DNA from: Bradyrhizobium sp. YR681
GTDB taxonomy: Bacteria; Pseudomonadota; Alphaproteobacteria; Rhizobiales; Xanthobacteraceae
DNA: 64,000 nucleotides
Assembly: GCF_000282615.1 (NCBI RefSeq)
Contig: NZ_AKIY01000019.1
Coordinates: 51,014 to 115,013, forward strand
Direction: 5' to 3'
Shown here: in pieces, positions 1-6,855 of the stretch
Layout of the letters: each line of letters opens with the position of its first letter
How positions within the stretch are numbered: the first letter of the stretch is position 1
Translations under genes and position numbers: made by a program
The notes under the pieces: model-generated
Seen by the model: only the letters and a program-made list of their open reading frames with translations
Databases searched by the model: none
What the model was told of the DNA's origin: nothing

Positions 1-1096
1 CGTCCCATTTCCGGACCGAGATCCAGCGCGCGAAATCCTCGACCCATTGGTTCAGGTGGTAGCGCCGAAACGCGGCTTCGGTCGCCGGCGTCACGGCTTT
101 CGAGATCTCGCGCTCCAGAAACGCCTTGGTCGGCGACAGGCCGAGCGACGGATTGGCCGCAGCGTGCGCCTTCGGATCGCGCCAGTCCGCATCCTCGGCC
201 GCGGCGAAGATCACGACCAGCGTGGTCGGATCGTCGATCCGGCCGTCGAGGATCTTCTGCGACTCCTCCCACAGCTTGAAGCCGGTCTTTTGCGACTTGA
301 GGCCCGCCGTCGAGGCATAGAGCCGGATCGGCTGGAGCGAGGCGCCCTCGCCCTGGCGCAGCGTGTCGGCCAGCTCGGTCGACACCCATTCGTGCATCTC
401 GTCCCCGACTGTGACGAAGGGCGCGCGCCCGTGCTTGCCCTTGGCCTTGCCCGGCATCAGCCGGAACGCCGAGCGCAGCTCCGCATTCCAGAGCTGCTTG
501 GCAAAGACCTTGATCGGCTCGCCCGTGGTCGGCGAGCGGAAGACGGACGGCGCGTAGCCGATCATGTCCCCCATCTTGTCGAACACTTCGCGCGCCTGAC
601 TCTCGTCGTGCGCAAAGCAGAAGCCAGCGCCGCGGCGCTGACCCTCGATCGCCCAGAACAGCAGCGCCAGGGCCGCCAGAAACTCGCTCTTGCCGTTCTT
701 GCGCGGCACCCACAGCCGCAGCTCGCAGAACAGCCGGACATGGACCTGCGTCGGCCGCAGCGTCTCCGGATCGAGGATCTCGGTCGGTGCTTTCCAGCCG
801 ATCAGCAGCCGGACGATGATCTCCTGCCACGGCGACAGCCGGAACGGCAGGCCTGCGAAGCGGCCGACCGTCAGCTTGAACCAGGTCGGCCAGCGGTCGA
901 CCACGGCCTGCGCCTTGGTCGCATCGAACCAGGAGCCCGGCACCGCGGCGGCGCGCTGCCATGCTATCCGAGCCCACGAATAGCCCAGCTCCTCGACCGC
1001 ATGCGTCAGCCAATCCGGCTCCGGATAGAGATGCGGTCCCGCGACCGCCGCGATCGCCAGCGCGGACGCTTCCGTCTGCGGTTTCCAGTCCTGCAT
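1..1096 (-). CDS. Phage terminase large subunit (partial, C-terminus beyond window)
   Basis: ATP-driven DNA packaging motor of the prophage. The minus-strand frame is open from the ATG at 1096 to the window edge, so at least 365 residues are visible. A Walker A-type segment VPRKNGKS lies at about residues 130-137 and a Walker B-like FVTVGDEMHE follows, as in HK97-type TerL proteins. The C-terminal nuclease domain is outside the window. It starts 6 bp after the small-subunit gene ends, which confirms a packaging module. Confidence 0.9.
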   Translation of the reverse strand, partial: MQDWKPQTEASALAIAAVAGPHLYPEPDWLTHAVEELGYSWARIAWQRAAAVPGSWFDATKAQAVVDRWPTWFKLTVGRFAGLPFRLSPWQEIIVRLLIGWKAPTEILDPETLRPTQVHVRLFCELRLWVPRKNGKSEFLAALALLFWAIEGQRRGAGFCFAHDESQAREVFDKMGDMIGYAPSVFRSPTTGEPIKVFAKQLWNAELRSAFRLMPGKAKGKHGRAPFVTVGDEMHEWVSTELADTLRQGEGASLQPIRLYASTAGLKSQKTGFKLWEESQKILDGRIDDPTTLVVIFAAAEDADWRDPKAHAAANPSLGLSPTKAFLEREISKAVTPATEAAFRRYHLNQWVEDFARWISVRKWD

Positions 1097-1102
1097 GCAT
1101 CG

Positions 1103-1774
1103 TCAGTTGGGCTTTGTGCCTGGCGGGACCGAGTCGAACGCCGAGAGTGAGCCGATCGCAGACCCTTCCACGATCGGCGCCGGGATCGGCTCCGCGGCCG
1201 GCGCACTCTCGCTGGCATCGTCTTCCGCAGAACCCGCCGGCGCCGCGGGACGCTGGACGGCGCGGCCGAACAGCGTGTCGTCGTCGAAATGCATCGCGCC
1301 GGCGGCGAGCAGACGATGCCGATCCTGCGGCGATAGACCAAACTTGCTCGACAGGTCGATCGTCATCTTGGCGGCGTAGTCGCGGCGCGCGACGGCCGGA
1401 TTTTCGCGGGGCATCTTGTCGCCGGAGATCGTCTTGACCATCACCGAGTAGCCCTTGACCAGGACTTCCTCGTTCGCTGCGACGAATTCGGCCGCGTAAA
1501 TGCAGAACATCGCGAACAGGTGCAGGTCGAGCTGTGACAGCAGGTGCAGCCGGTCGAGCCGCGGCGCGTAATCGTCCCACATAACGCTCGCCGCCTTCAG
1601 CCGCGGATCTTGCAGGTAGCCCGGCTTGTTCTCCGATGGCGTCTGCGTCCGCACCGCGACGAGCAGCCCCGCCAGGCGCTCGGCCTCGGCGATCGCCTTT
1701 TCGGTTTTGCTCTTTCGCTTGCCGGGATAGCCCTTGGCAGCCTGATCGAGCGGATTGTCCGGGTGACGGCCCAT
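1103..1774 (-). CDS. Phage terminase small subunit (P27-like)
   Basis: Probable DNA-recognition subunit of the packaging terminase. The 223-residue protein starts MGRHPDNPLDQ, has a basic N-terminus (GYPGKRKSKTEKA), a central helical part and an acidic Ala/Pro-rich tail, as in P27-family TerS proteins. The assignment rests partly on position, directly upstream of the large subunit and downstream of an HNH gene. No clear Shine-Dalgarno sequence precedes the ATG. The stretch before it is T-rich. Confidence 0.75.
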   Translation of the reverse strand: MGRHPDNPLDQAAKGYPGKRKSKTEKAIAEAERLAGLLVAVRTQTPSENKPGYLQDPRLKAASVMWDDYAPRLDRLHLLSQLDLHLFAMFCIYAAEFVAANEEVLVKGYSVMVKTISGDKMPRENPAVARRDYAAKMTIDLSSKFGLSPQDRHRLLAAGAMHFDDDTLFGRAVQRPAAPAGSAEDDASESAPAAEPIPAPIVEGSAIGSLSAFDSVPPGTKPN

Positions 1775-1816
1775 AAAAAATAAAATCTCAGGAATTTCGC
1801 GGAAAAAAATGGGCTT

Positions 1817-2275
1817 CTAGAGAGCCGGTCCCGGAGAGGGGTCGCTAGACTTTTGACCACCCCCCGCCCCTAGGTCGACGGGCAACTCGGCCAGCGTCAT
1901 ACGCACGGCGACCTGACTGTCGAGCCAGAGGTCAGCGACGACGATCTCGCCCTTGGCAAACATGGCCTCAAGCTTCTGCTTGATCACGTCATGGTGCCAC
2001 GCACAGGCGGGCTGCCACATGCCCCTATTCCAGAAGCGATCGTGATCGCCCTTGTGCGGCTCGACGTGGTCGGTCACCTCGGTAGGCGTCACCAGACCCA
2101 CAGCCTCGCACCCCTTGCAGAGCGGATGATGCAAGCGGAACAGCCGAGACGCACGATCCCACTGCGCGTTATAACCACGCTCACGCGACGAACCGCGCTC
2201 GGCATCAGCCGCAGCATTGCGCTCGGCCTGCGACGGTGCGGGTCGAGCGCGGAATTGTTGTGGCCTTGAAGGCAT
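1817..2275 (-). CDS. HNH endonuclease of the packaging module
   Basis: A 152-residue HNH nuclease. The motif is visible as CKGC, then TDHVEPHKGDHDRFWN and QPACAWHHDVIKQ, so the Cys pair and the His/Asn/His core are intact. In HK97-like phages an HNH protein encoded next to the terminase helps it cut DNA at packaging; the neighbouring TerS and TerL genes support that role. A longer upstream reading is possible, but the ATG at 2275 gives the phage-like N-terminus (MPSRPQQFRARP) and avoids overlap with the next gene. Confidence 0.85.
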   Translation of the reverse strand: MPSRPQQFRARPAPSQAERNAAADAERGSSRERGYNAQWDRASRLFRLHHPLCKGCEAVGLVTPTEVTDHVEPHKGDHDRFWNRGMWQPACAWHHDVIKQKLEAMFAKGEIVVADLWLDSQVAVRMTLAELPVDLGAGGGQKSSDPSPGPAL

Positions 2276-2279
2276 ACGA

Positions 2280-2474
2280 TCAGTCAGCACGGATCTCAGT
2301 TGCAAGCTGCTGCATGTATGCAGCGCTTGTCTCGCCGTAAGTCGGCTCACGCCCCTCGGCCTCATCCTTGAGGAAGCCGTTGACCGTGCGGAATTCCGCT
2401 TCGAAACGCTCAGGCTCTTGGATGAACCGGCGCATCCACTCATTGAAGCACTTGACCATCTGAGCATTGTCCAT
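2280..2474 (-). CDS. Small hypothetical phage protein
   Basis: A 64-residue acidic protein (MDNAQMVKCFNEWMRRFIQ...) with no recognised domain. An AGGAGG Shine-Dalgarno sequence sits six bases before the ATG at 2474 and fixes the start. It is the first gene after the double hairpin that follows the NusG-like gene, so it may open the late transcript. It is predicted helical and soluble; function unknown. Confidence 0.7.
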   Translation of the reverse strand: MDNAQMVKCFNEWMRRFIQEPERFEAEFRTVNGFLKDEAEGREPTYGETSAAYMQQLATEIRAD

Positions 2475-2513
2475 CGGGTCGCCTCCTGTTGATTGACGCT
2501 CACACAAAAGGAA

Positions 2514-2541
2514 GGGCCGCTTGCGTTGCCACAAGCGGCCC
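2514..2541 (-). terminator. Intrinsic terminator ahead of the phage late genes
   Basis: Perfect 10-bp GC-rich stem (GGGCCGCTTG / CAAGCGGCCC) with an 8-nt loop. On the minus strand it is followed by TTCCTTTT, so it reads as a rho-independent terminator for leftward transcription leaving the early operon. Confidence 0.7.
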
Positions 2542-2614
2542 AAGTCTAGGGAGGAAACGCCCAAGGAGGGCAGCGGCAACGCACAGGTGCGCGACCGCAC
2601 ACCCTATGCATGCG

Positions 2615-2640
2615 AAAGCCCGGCGCGATGGCCGGGCTTT
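2615..2640. terminator. Second hairpin between early and late genes
   Basis: Perfect 10-bp inverted repeat AAAGCCCGGC / GCCGGGCTTT with a 6-nt loop. Short T runs flank it on both strands, so it could act in either direction. It lies between the NusG-like gene and the terminator at 2514-2541. Confidence 0.6.
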
Positions 2641-2656
2641 GATTTCACGTGAAACG
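2641..2656. promoter_or_regulatory. parS-like palindrome (weaker copy)
   Basis: GATTTCACGTGAAACG matches 13 of 16 positions of the chromosomal parS consensus TGTTTCACGTGAAACA, including the full central palindrome TTTCACGTGAAA. It sits just downstream of the NusG-like gene. ParB binding is an inference. Confidence 0.4.
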
Positions 2657-2687
2657 ATTTTCCGAATGCTTCGCACCCTGACCGGAG

Positions 2688-3335
2688 TCAGGGGCGCTCA
2701 GAGCGTTTCCGCTTCTGACGGCGAGCCGTGGCTGCAAGCGCGCTTGCAGGGACCGGCTCGACCTGCGTTTCGGACAATTGAACCGAGACGCCGCGCAGCG
2801 CGTCGACAAAGACCTTGAGTCGGCTATGCGAGTCAAGGCGCTTCACCTGGCCGACAAAGCCCGCGAGCGGACCATCGACGATCTGCACCATCTGGTCGAC
2901 GGCATAGTCGCGCTCGCTGAAAGGCTTATTCATCGCGCCGACAATGCCGCGCACGACCGCCATGTCGCCGGGCCTCAGCATCGCAAAGCGCCCCTCGTCG
3001 ATCGTCAGCCAGTCGCCGACATCGTCGACGCGCCTGATTGCCGGATTGTCGACGTCAAAGTCGGGCACGAACACCATGCCAGCAAGGAACGGCCGCTCGA
3101 CGCGCTTGCCGAGATGCGGCTTGCGGGTCTCGATCCTCGTCCGTCGATCGATGTAGCGCACGACGATCGGCGAATATGCGCAGACTCCGCGATCCAGCAA
3201 GCGCCGCACGACGCGCGCGTCGCGACCGGGCGTGACACTGAGCATGCACCAGCACCTCGGCGTGACCGGCACGGCGACGGGCTCGGCGATCGGCACGTGA
3301 CCGACAAACTGCCCGATTTCGTAATGCATGTTCAT
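2688..3335 (-). CDS. Phage-encoded NusG/RfaH-like transcription factor
   Basis: A 215-residue NusG paralogue. The N-terminal NGN-like domain carries WCMLSVTPGRDARVVRRLLDRG, then RVERPFLAGMVFV, where NusG contacts the RNA polymerase clamp. A C-terminal KOW-like segment (residues about 150-195, VQIVDGPLAGFVGQV) follows, with a basic tail ending RRQKRKRSERP. The ATG at 3335 overlaps the preceding stop (ATGA) and has GGGGAGA upstream. It is the last early gene, and two hairpins separate it from the packaging genes. An antitermination role is inferred from this position. Confidence 0.8.
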   Translation of the reverse strand: MNMHYEIGQFVGHVPIAEPVAVPVTPRCWCMLSVTPGRDARVVRRLLDRGVCAYSPIVVRYIDRRTRIETRKPHLGKRVERPFLAGMVFVPDFDVDNPAIRRVDDVGDWLTIDEGRFAMLRPGDMAVVRGIVGAMNKPFSERDYAVDQMVQIVDGPLAGFVGQVKRLDSHSRLKVFVDALRGVSVQLSETQVEPVPASALAATARRQKRKRSERP

Positions 3336-4624
3336 TCGTCTCCCCCTGCCTGTGAAGCGTCGTCCTGTGATCCGCCGCCGTACCATGTGCCGTTACGGCG
3401 CGGCGGCCATGGTGCGGGCACCCGAAAGCCCTCTTTCGATTTTCGTAATCTGAAACCCGGATGCGTGATGGGCAGGCCGTGCACGGCAGGGTCGTGCGGC
3501 TCGAGCCAGATCCGCTCAGGCCGCGGCGCGGCGCCGAGCCATAGCCGCAGGCGATCGCGCCACGCGGCAAACTGTTCCGTGCCGAGATCGACGACCTGCC
3601 ACGCTTCCGTTGGCAGTCCGCATGCCGCAAGCGCAACCAGATCGGGCTGGACCGGGAAAGTGCGCCACACGCCCTCGCCGAGACCACTGTCGTGCGTCGT
3701 CGGCAGGTCGCGGCGTTCGGCGATCAGGCTGGCGATCTTCAACCCGTCCAGCTCGGCGCCCTGCACGAAGCGACGCTCGGGCGGTTTCGGCACATCCTCG
3801 CCAAGCTTCGCGTGCGGAAACTCGTCGAAGCCGCGATAGCGAATCCACCGGTCGAAGTTGGGCGGCTTGGTCCGTCCCGCCCTGGTCAGCGCCTGTGCGA
3901 ACAGTGGCACGGCCGCACGGCAAAGCCGCTGCTTGTCGGGCGACAGCTGGCGGAATTCGGCGAGCGATGCGGCGCGCCGATGGCCCTGTGTCTCGCGACC
4001 GGGCCAGGACTGCCACGCCGGCGCAAAGTCTTCCGGCTCTGGCCCATCTTCCAAAACCCGCATCTCGTCCCCCTCGCCCCCGGAGGGGGTCTTTGGGGGA
4101 GATTCAGGTTCAGGTTCAGAGGTTAGGTGGTCGCAAGTACTGCTAGGGCTAACCGAGGGCTGGCCGAGGGCTGAGCCGGAATTTAGCCCTAGCACGCTGC
4201 TAGGGCTAATCACCGTTGTTTCCGCTGCATTTTCGTCAGCGTCGACATGCGGCGCGCGGCCTTGCGCCCTCGCCTCGATCATCTCCGGATCGGCATCGAA
4301 CAGCAGCCGTATCTGGTCTGTCGTGCGCTTGCCGCGCCCGTTGCCGTTGCGAACGCCGTTCTCGTCGAGCCATTGCGGCTGCCGCGCGATGGCGCCGACC
4401 TGCTCCAGCCAGACGAGACGGCGCCGCACCGTGTCGATCGACAAGCCGTCGCAATCCTCGGCCAGCGTCGGGATCGCGGCGAACGCGATGCCGTCGCCAT
4501 CGACATAGAGCGACAGGCTGCGCAGCAGGATCGAGGCCTGCAAGTTGCGCAGCTTCAGGTTCCGTGCCCAAGCGTGCGCCTCGTCGGCGGCGATGCGGCG
4601 GGCTCGCCGTTTCGCGGTTGTCAT
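3332..4624 (-). CDS. Phage replication initiation-like helix-turn-helix protein
   Basis: A 430-residue protein. Residues about 20-95 form a winged-helix-like domain (AIPTLAEDCDGLSIDTVRRRLVWLEQVGAIA) typical of phage replication proteins. A Ser/Pro/Glu-rich linker of about 70 residues follows, then a C-terminal domain (QRLCRAAVPLFAQAL...; WRDRLRLWLG). The linker DNA holds three copies of an 11-bp repeat. The initiator role is inferred from domain layout, the internal repeats and the early-operon position; a transcription factor is the alternative. Confidence 0.6.
   Translation of the reverse strand: MTTAKRRARRIAADEAHAWARNLKLRNLQASILLRSLSLYVDGDGIAFAAIPTLAEDCDGLSIDTVRRRLVWLEQVGAIARQPQWLDENGVRNGNGRGKRTTDQIRLLFDADPEMIEARAQGRAPHVDADENAAETTVISPSSVLGLNSGSALGQPSVSPSSTCDHLTSEPEPESPPKTPSGGEGDEMRVLEDGPEPEDFAPAWQSWPGRETQGHRRAASLAEFRQLSPDKQRLCRAAVPLFAQALTRAGRTKPPNFDRWIRYRGFDEFPHAKLGEDVPKPPERRFVQGAELDGLKIASLIAERRDLPTTHDSGLGEGVWRTFPVQPDLVALAACGLPTEAWQVVDLGTEQFAAWRDRLRLWLGAAPRPERIWLEPHDPAVHGLPITHPGFRLRKSKEGFRVPAPWPPRRNGTWYGGGSQDDASQAGGDE
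4142..4209. repeat. Iteron-like repeats inside the replication gene
   Basis: The 11-mer GCTAGGGCTAA occurs at 4142-4152 and 4199-4209, and its exact reverse complement TTAGCCCTAGC at 4183-4193. The region encodes the low-complexity linker of the surrounding protein. By analogy with the lambda origin inside gene O, it may be the phage replication origin. Confidence 0.5.
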
Positions 4625-4688
4625 GTGATGCTCTTGAGAAAGGGATTCAACTGGACGCGGTAAGCAACTGGCACAGGAAACGGTTCTG

Positions 4689-5021
4689 CTATCGCGGCCC
4701 CATCAGCATGATGCGGACGATGTCCTCGTCGGAGCGGTCCCACAGCAGGCCGCGGTTGATGGCGTCGTCGAGGCGGTCGAGCCAGCGCGCGGGAAAGCGC
4801 TTGATGCGGACCAGATGATCCTTCACGGCCGCGAGCTGCTCGGCGGGCAGATCGTCCGCCTCTTCCTCGGTCAGGATCTGGCCGGTCGAGACGACGCGGA
4901 TCGCGATGTCCAGCTCGCCGAGCTTGCCGGCCTCGAGGACGAGCTTTTGAATGACGTTCGCCAGCTTGATCGCAGGCTCGCCGCCGGCGGCGAGCGTGGC
5001 GAGAACGAGATCAGCGGACAT
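4689..5021 (-). CDS. Hypothetical phage protein
   Basis: A 110-residue, mainly helical acidic protein (MSADLVLATLAAGGEPAIK...) ending RIMLMGPR. The ATG at 5021 overlaps the end of the Myb-like gene by 11 bases, so the two are translationally coupled. No domain recognised. It may form a functional pair with that DNA-binding protein, but only gene order supports this. Confidence 0.7.
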   Translation of the reverse strand: MSADLVLATLAAGGEPAIKLANVIQKLVLEAGKLGELDIAIRVVSTGQILTEEEADDLPAEQLAAVKDHLVRIKRFPARWLDRLDDAINRGLLWDRSDEDIVRIMLMGPR

Positions 5022-5514
5022 CGGAGCCCCCGCGCCCGGATGGCAGCTGTACGCCAGCCGCAGCGGCCCTGGCGCGCGCATCCAGCGCCGAGCGGCCAGG
5101 AGGCGGATCACCGAAGAAGCCCGCCGTCAGGCCCTGCCTATCGATGCGCAGCTGCAACTCGGCCCGCTCGCGCAGATGATCGAGCGAGGGCATGCGCTTC
5201 GGAAGGATCAATGGTGGAGTCGACGGCACCACGACCGGGACAGCCGCAACCGGCTCGGCCGCTGCGTCGACGATCGCGGCGCCACGCTTGCGCCAGGACA
5301 CCACAGGTTGGCTCGGCTTCGGTACGCGCGGCCGCCGCGCACGGTCGCGGGCGCCCTTGAGCTTGCCGTAATAGCGCTGCTCGCAAGCCGCCGCCGAGCG
5401 GCCCGGCAACTTGGCTGCAATCGCCGGCCAGTCGAGACGCGCGACGTCGCGCAGCCGCAGCAACTCGGCATCCTCGGCGCGCGACCAGCGCACGCATGTT
5501 CTGTCGGCGGTCAT
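5011..5514 (-). CDS. Myb/SANT-like DNA-binding phage protein
   Basis: A 167-residue protein. Residues about 8-52 (VRWSRAEDAELLRLRD..DWPAIAAKLPGRSAAACEQRYYGKL) have the evenly spaced Trp/aromatic and helix pattern of a Myb/SANT domain, also seen in phage regulators and in GcrA-like proteins. A Pro/Ala-rich linker and a short helical C-terminus follow. The start ATG overlaps the stop of the adenine methylase gene (ATGA). A regulatory role is inferred. Confidence 0.65.
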   Translation of the reverse strand: MTADRTCVRWSRAEDAELLRLRDVARLDWPAIAAKLPGRSAAACEQRYYGKLKGARDRARRPRVPKPSQPVVSWRKRGAAIVDAAAEPVAAVPVVVPSTPPLILPKRMPSLDHLRERAELQLRIDRQGLTAGFFGDPPPGRSALDARARAAAAGVQLPSGRGGSDVR

Positions 5515-6395
5515 GCCACCCTCCCCGCAAACAGCGGCGTCACGCCGATGCCGGCGCTTTCGCGATCGAGCGCTGCGGCGGCTGCCGGATTGATCCAGAG
5601 CACCTCGACACGCTCGCGGGCGCCGTCGGCATAGGCCTTGAATTCGATCCGGCGCCAGTCGTCGAGCGCGGCGTCATAAAGCGGGTGCGCGTAGCCGGAC
5701 AGCACCACCATGCCCGCAAGGCCGCGCAGCACGCCCAGCAGGCGGTTATGGGCCGCCAGGTCCATTTCGTGCCTGTAGGCAGACTTGCCGCCCTTGAACA
5801 TCGAGCGCGTGTCGTGAACGTAAGGCGGATCGACGTAATGCAGCGCGCGCGCACCGTCGTGGCGCTGGAGCACCTCGACCGCGTCGCGGTGCTCGATCAC
5901 GACACCGCGAAAGCGCGCGACGATCGCCGGATAGGCCTCCGGCAGATTGGCCCAATCGTGCGCGGGCGTGGTGCCGCTGCGGTTGGAGTTGGAGCGAAAG
6001 CCGGTCGACTGATGGCCGCGCTGCGTCGAGGAATGCGCGTTGCTGCCGAACCCCATGAACGAGCGGATGACGAGCCGCCGCGCGCGCTCGACCGGATCCG
6101 GCGACCATTCATAGGCCAGCTCGAATTCCGCCCGCGCGAACGGCGTCAGGCGCAGCAGCTCGATCAGCCGCGCCGCGGCGCCCGTGTCCTGCAACACGCG
6201 GAACAGGTTGACGATGTCCTCGTCGAGATCGTTATAGACCTCGGCATGCGAGCGGGGCTTATGGAGCAACACGCCGGCGCCCCCCCCATAGACCTCGGTA
6301 TAGAGCCTGTGCGACGGCAGATGCGGCAGGATCTGGCGCGACATCAGGAACTTTGCGCCATGCCAGCGAACGGGCGGACGGGTGATCGCGTTCAT
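5511..6395 (-). CDS. D12-class (Dam-like) adenine-N6 DNA methyltransferase
   Basis: A 294-residue class D12 methylase. Visible motifs are RWHGAKF (residues 10-16), the SAM-binding TEVYGGGAGVLL (33-44) and the catalytic YVDPPY (187-192), in the Dam-family order. Length fits the family. It probably methylates phage DNA against host restriction or to time phage expression. The start is chosen at 6395 because the ATG overlaps the upstream stop and gives the family N-terminus; the frame upstream of this is non-homologous. Confidence 0.9.
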   Translation of the reverse strand: MNAITRPPVRWHGAKFLMSRQILPHLPSHRLYTEVYGGGAGVLLHKPRSHAEVYNDLDEDIVNLFRVLQDTGAAARLIELLRLTPFARAEFELAYEWSPDPVERARRLVIRSFMGFGSNAHSSTQRGHQSTGFRSNSNRSGTTPAHDWANLPEAYPAIVARFRGVVIEHRDAVEVLQRHDGARALHYVDPPYVHDTRSMFKGGKSAYRHEMDLAAHNRLLGVLRGLAGMVVLSGYAHPLYDAALDDWRRIEFKAYADGARERVEVLWINPAAAAALDRESAGIGVTPLFAGRVA

Positions 6396-6604
6396 GCGCC
6401 CACCTCGACAGGTCCACAGGCGGGCGTGTTGCCGCCGACCTGGATTTTCTCGGTGCCGCGCCACCATTCCTTCCAATGGTCCTGCCGGCCGTGCTCGTCG
6501 ACGCCGTGACAGGAGACGCAAACCAGCTCGCAGCCCTCGCGCGTGCAGACCTTGCGGCTGTCGCCGTTCGGCTGGCGCGTCTTTTCGCTCCATTTGTGCT
6601 TCAC
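6392..6604 (-). CDS. Small Cys-rich phage protein
   Basis: A 70-residue protein with Cys residues in REGCELVCVSCHG, which could bind a metal ion. The start is a GTG at 6604 overlapping the upstream stop (GTGA), and its own stop overlaps the methylase start, so it belongs to the coupled early operon. Function unknown. Confidence 0.65.
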   Translation of the reverse strand: MKHKWSEKTRQPNGDSRKVCTREGCELVCVSCHGVDEHGRQDHWKEWWRGTEKIQVGGNTPACGPVEVGA

Positions 6605-6855
6605 GACCGAGCCCCCGGTACAATGCGCGGAGAACGAAGCGAACCGCGGATTTCGACGCGACCGAATGCCAGCTCGACCACACCGCGCTGACCGCAATCG
6701 CAAACTCGAAATTTCCCGTAATGCTCGACCCAGCCTGCAACGTCATCCGCAGCCCGAACCCCCTTCATGTATCTCCCGTCGAGATACACATCGGGACAAC
6801 TCGAAAAAATCAGCGGCCAGAAATCGTCGCTGCCAGCATCGCAGGTGACCCTCAT
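6601..6855 (-). CDS. Hypothetical phage protein
   Basis: An 84-residue protein (MRVTCDAGSDDFWPLIFSSC...) with a CDCGQRG segment suggesting a possible zinc ribbon half-site. It is coupled on both sides by 4-base overlaps (ATGA with the cytosine methylase, GTGA with the next gene). No family recognised. Confidence 0.65.
   Translation of the reverse strand: MRVTCDAGSDDFWPLIFSSCPDVYLDGRYMKGVRAADDVAGWVEHYGKFRVCDCGQRGVVELAFGRVEIRGSLRSPRIVPGARS

Noticed and set aside
47..1150. Long plus-strand reading frame of 367 codons.
   Set aside because: It is antisense to the terminase large subunit, whose ATPase motifs are on the minus strand. The product is Arg-rich and without motifs.
4102..4122. TTCAGG direct repeats near the iteron-like block.
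   Set aside because: They simply encode a Ser-Glu-Pro-Glu-Pro-Glu stretch and have no inverted partner.
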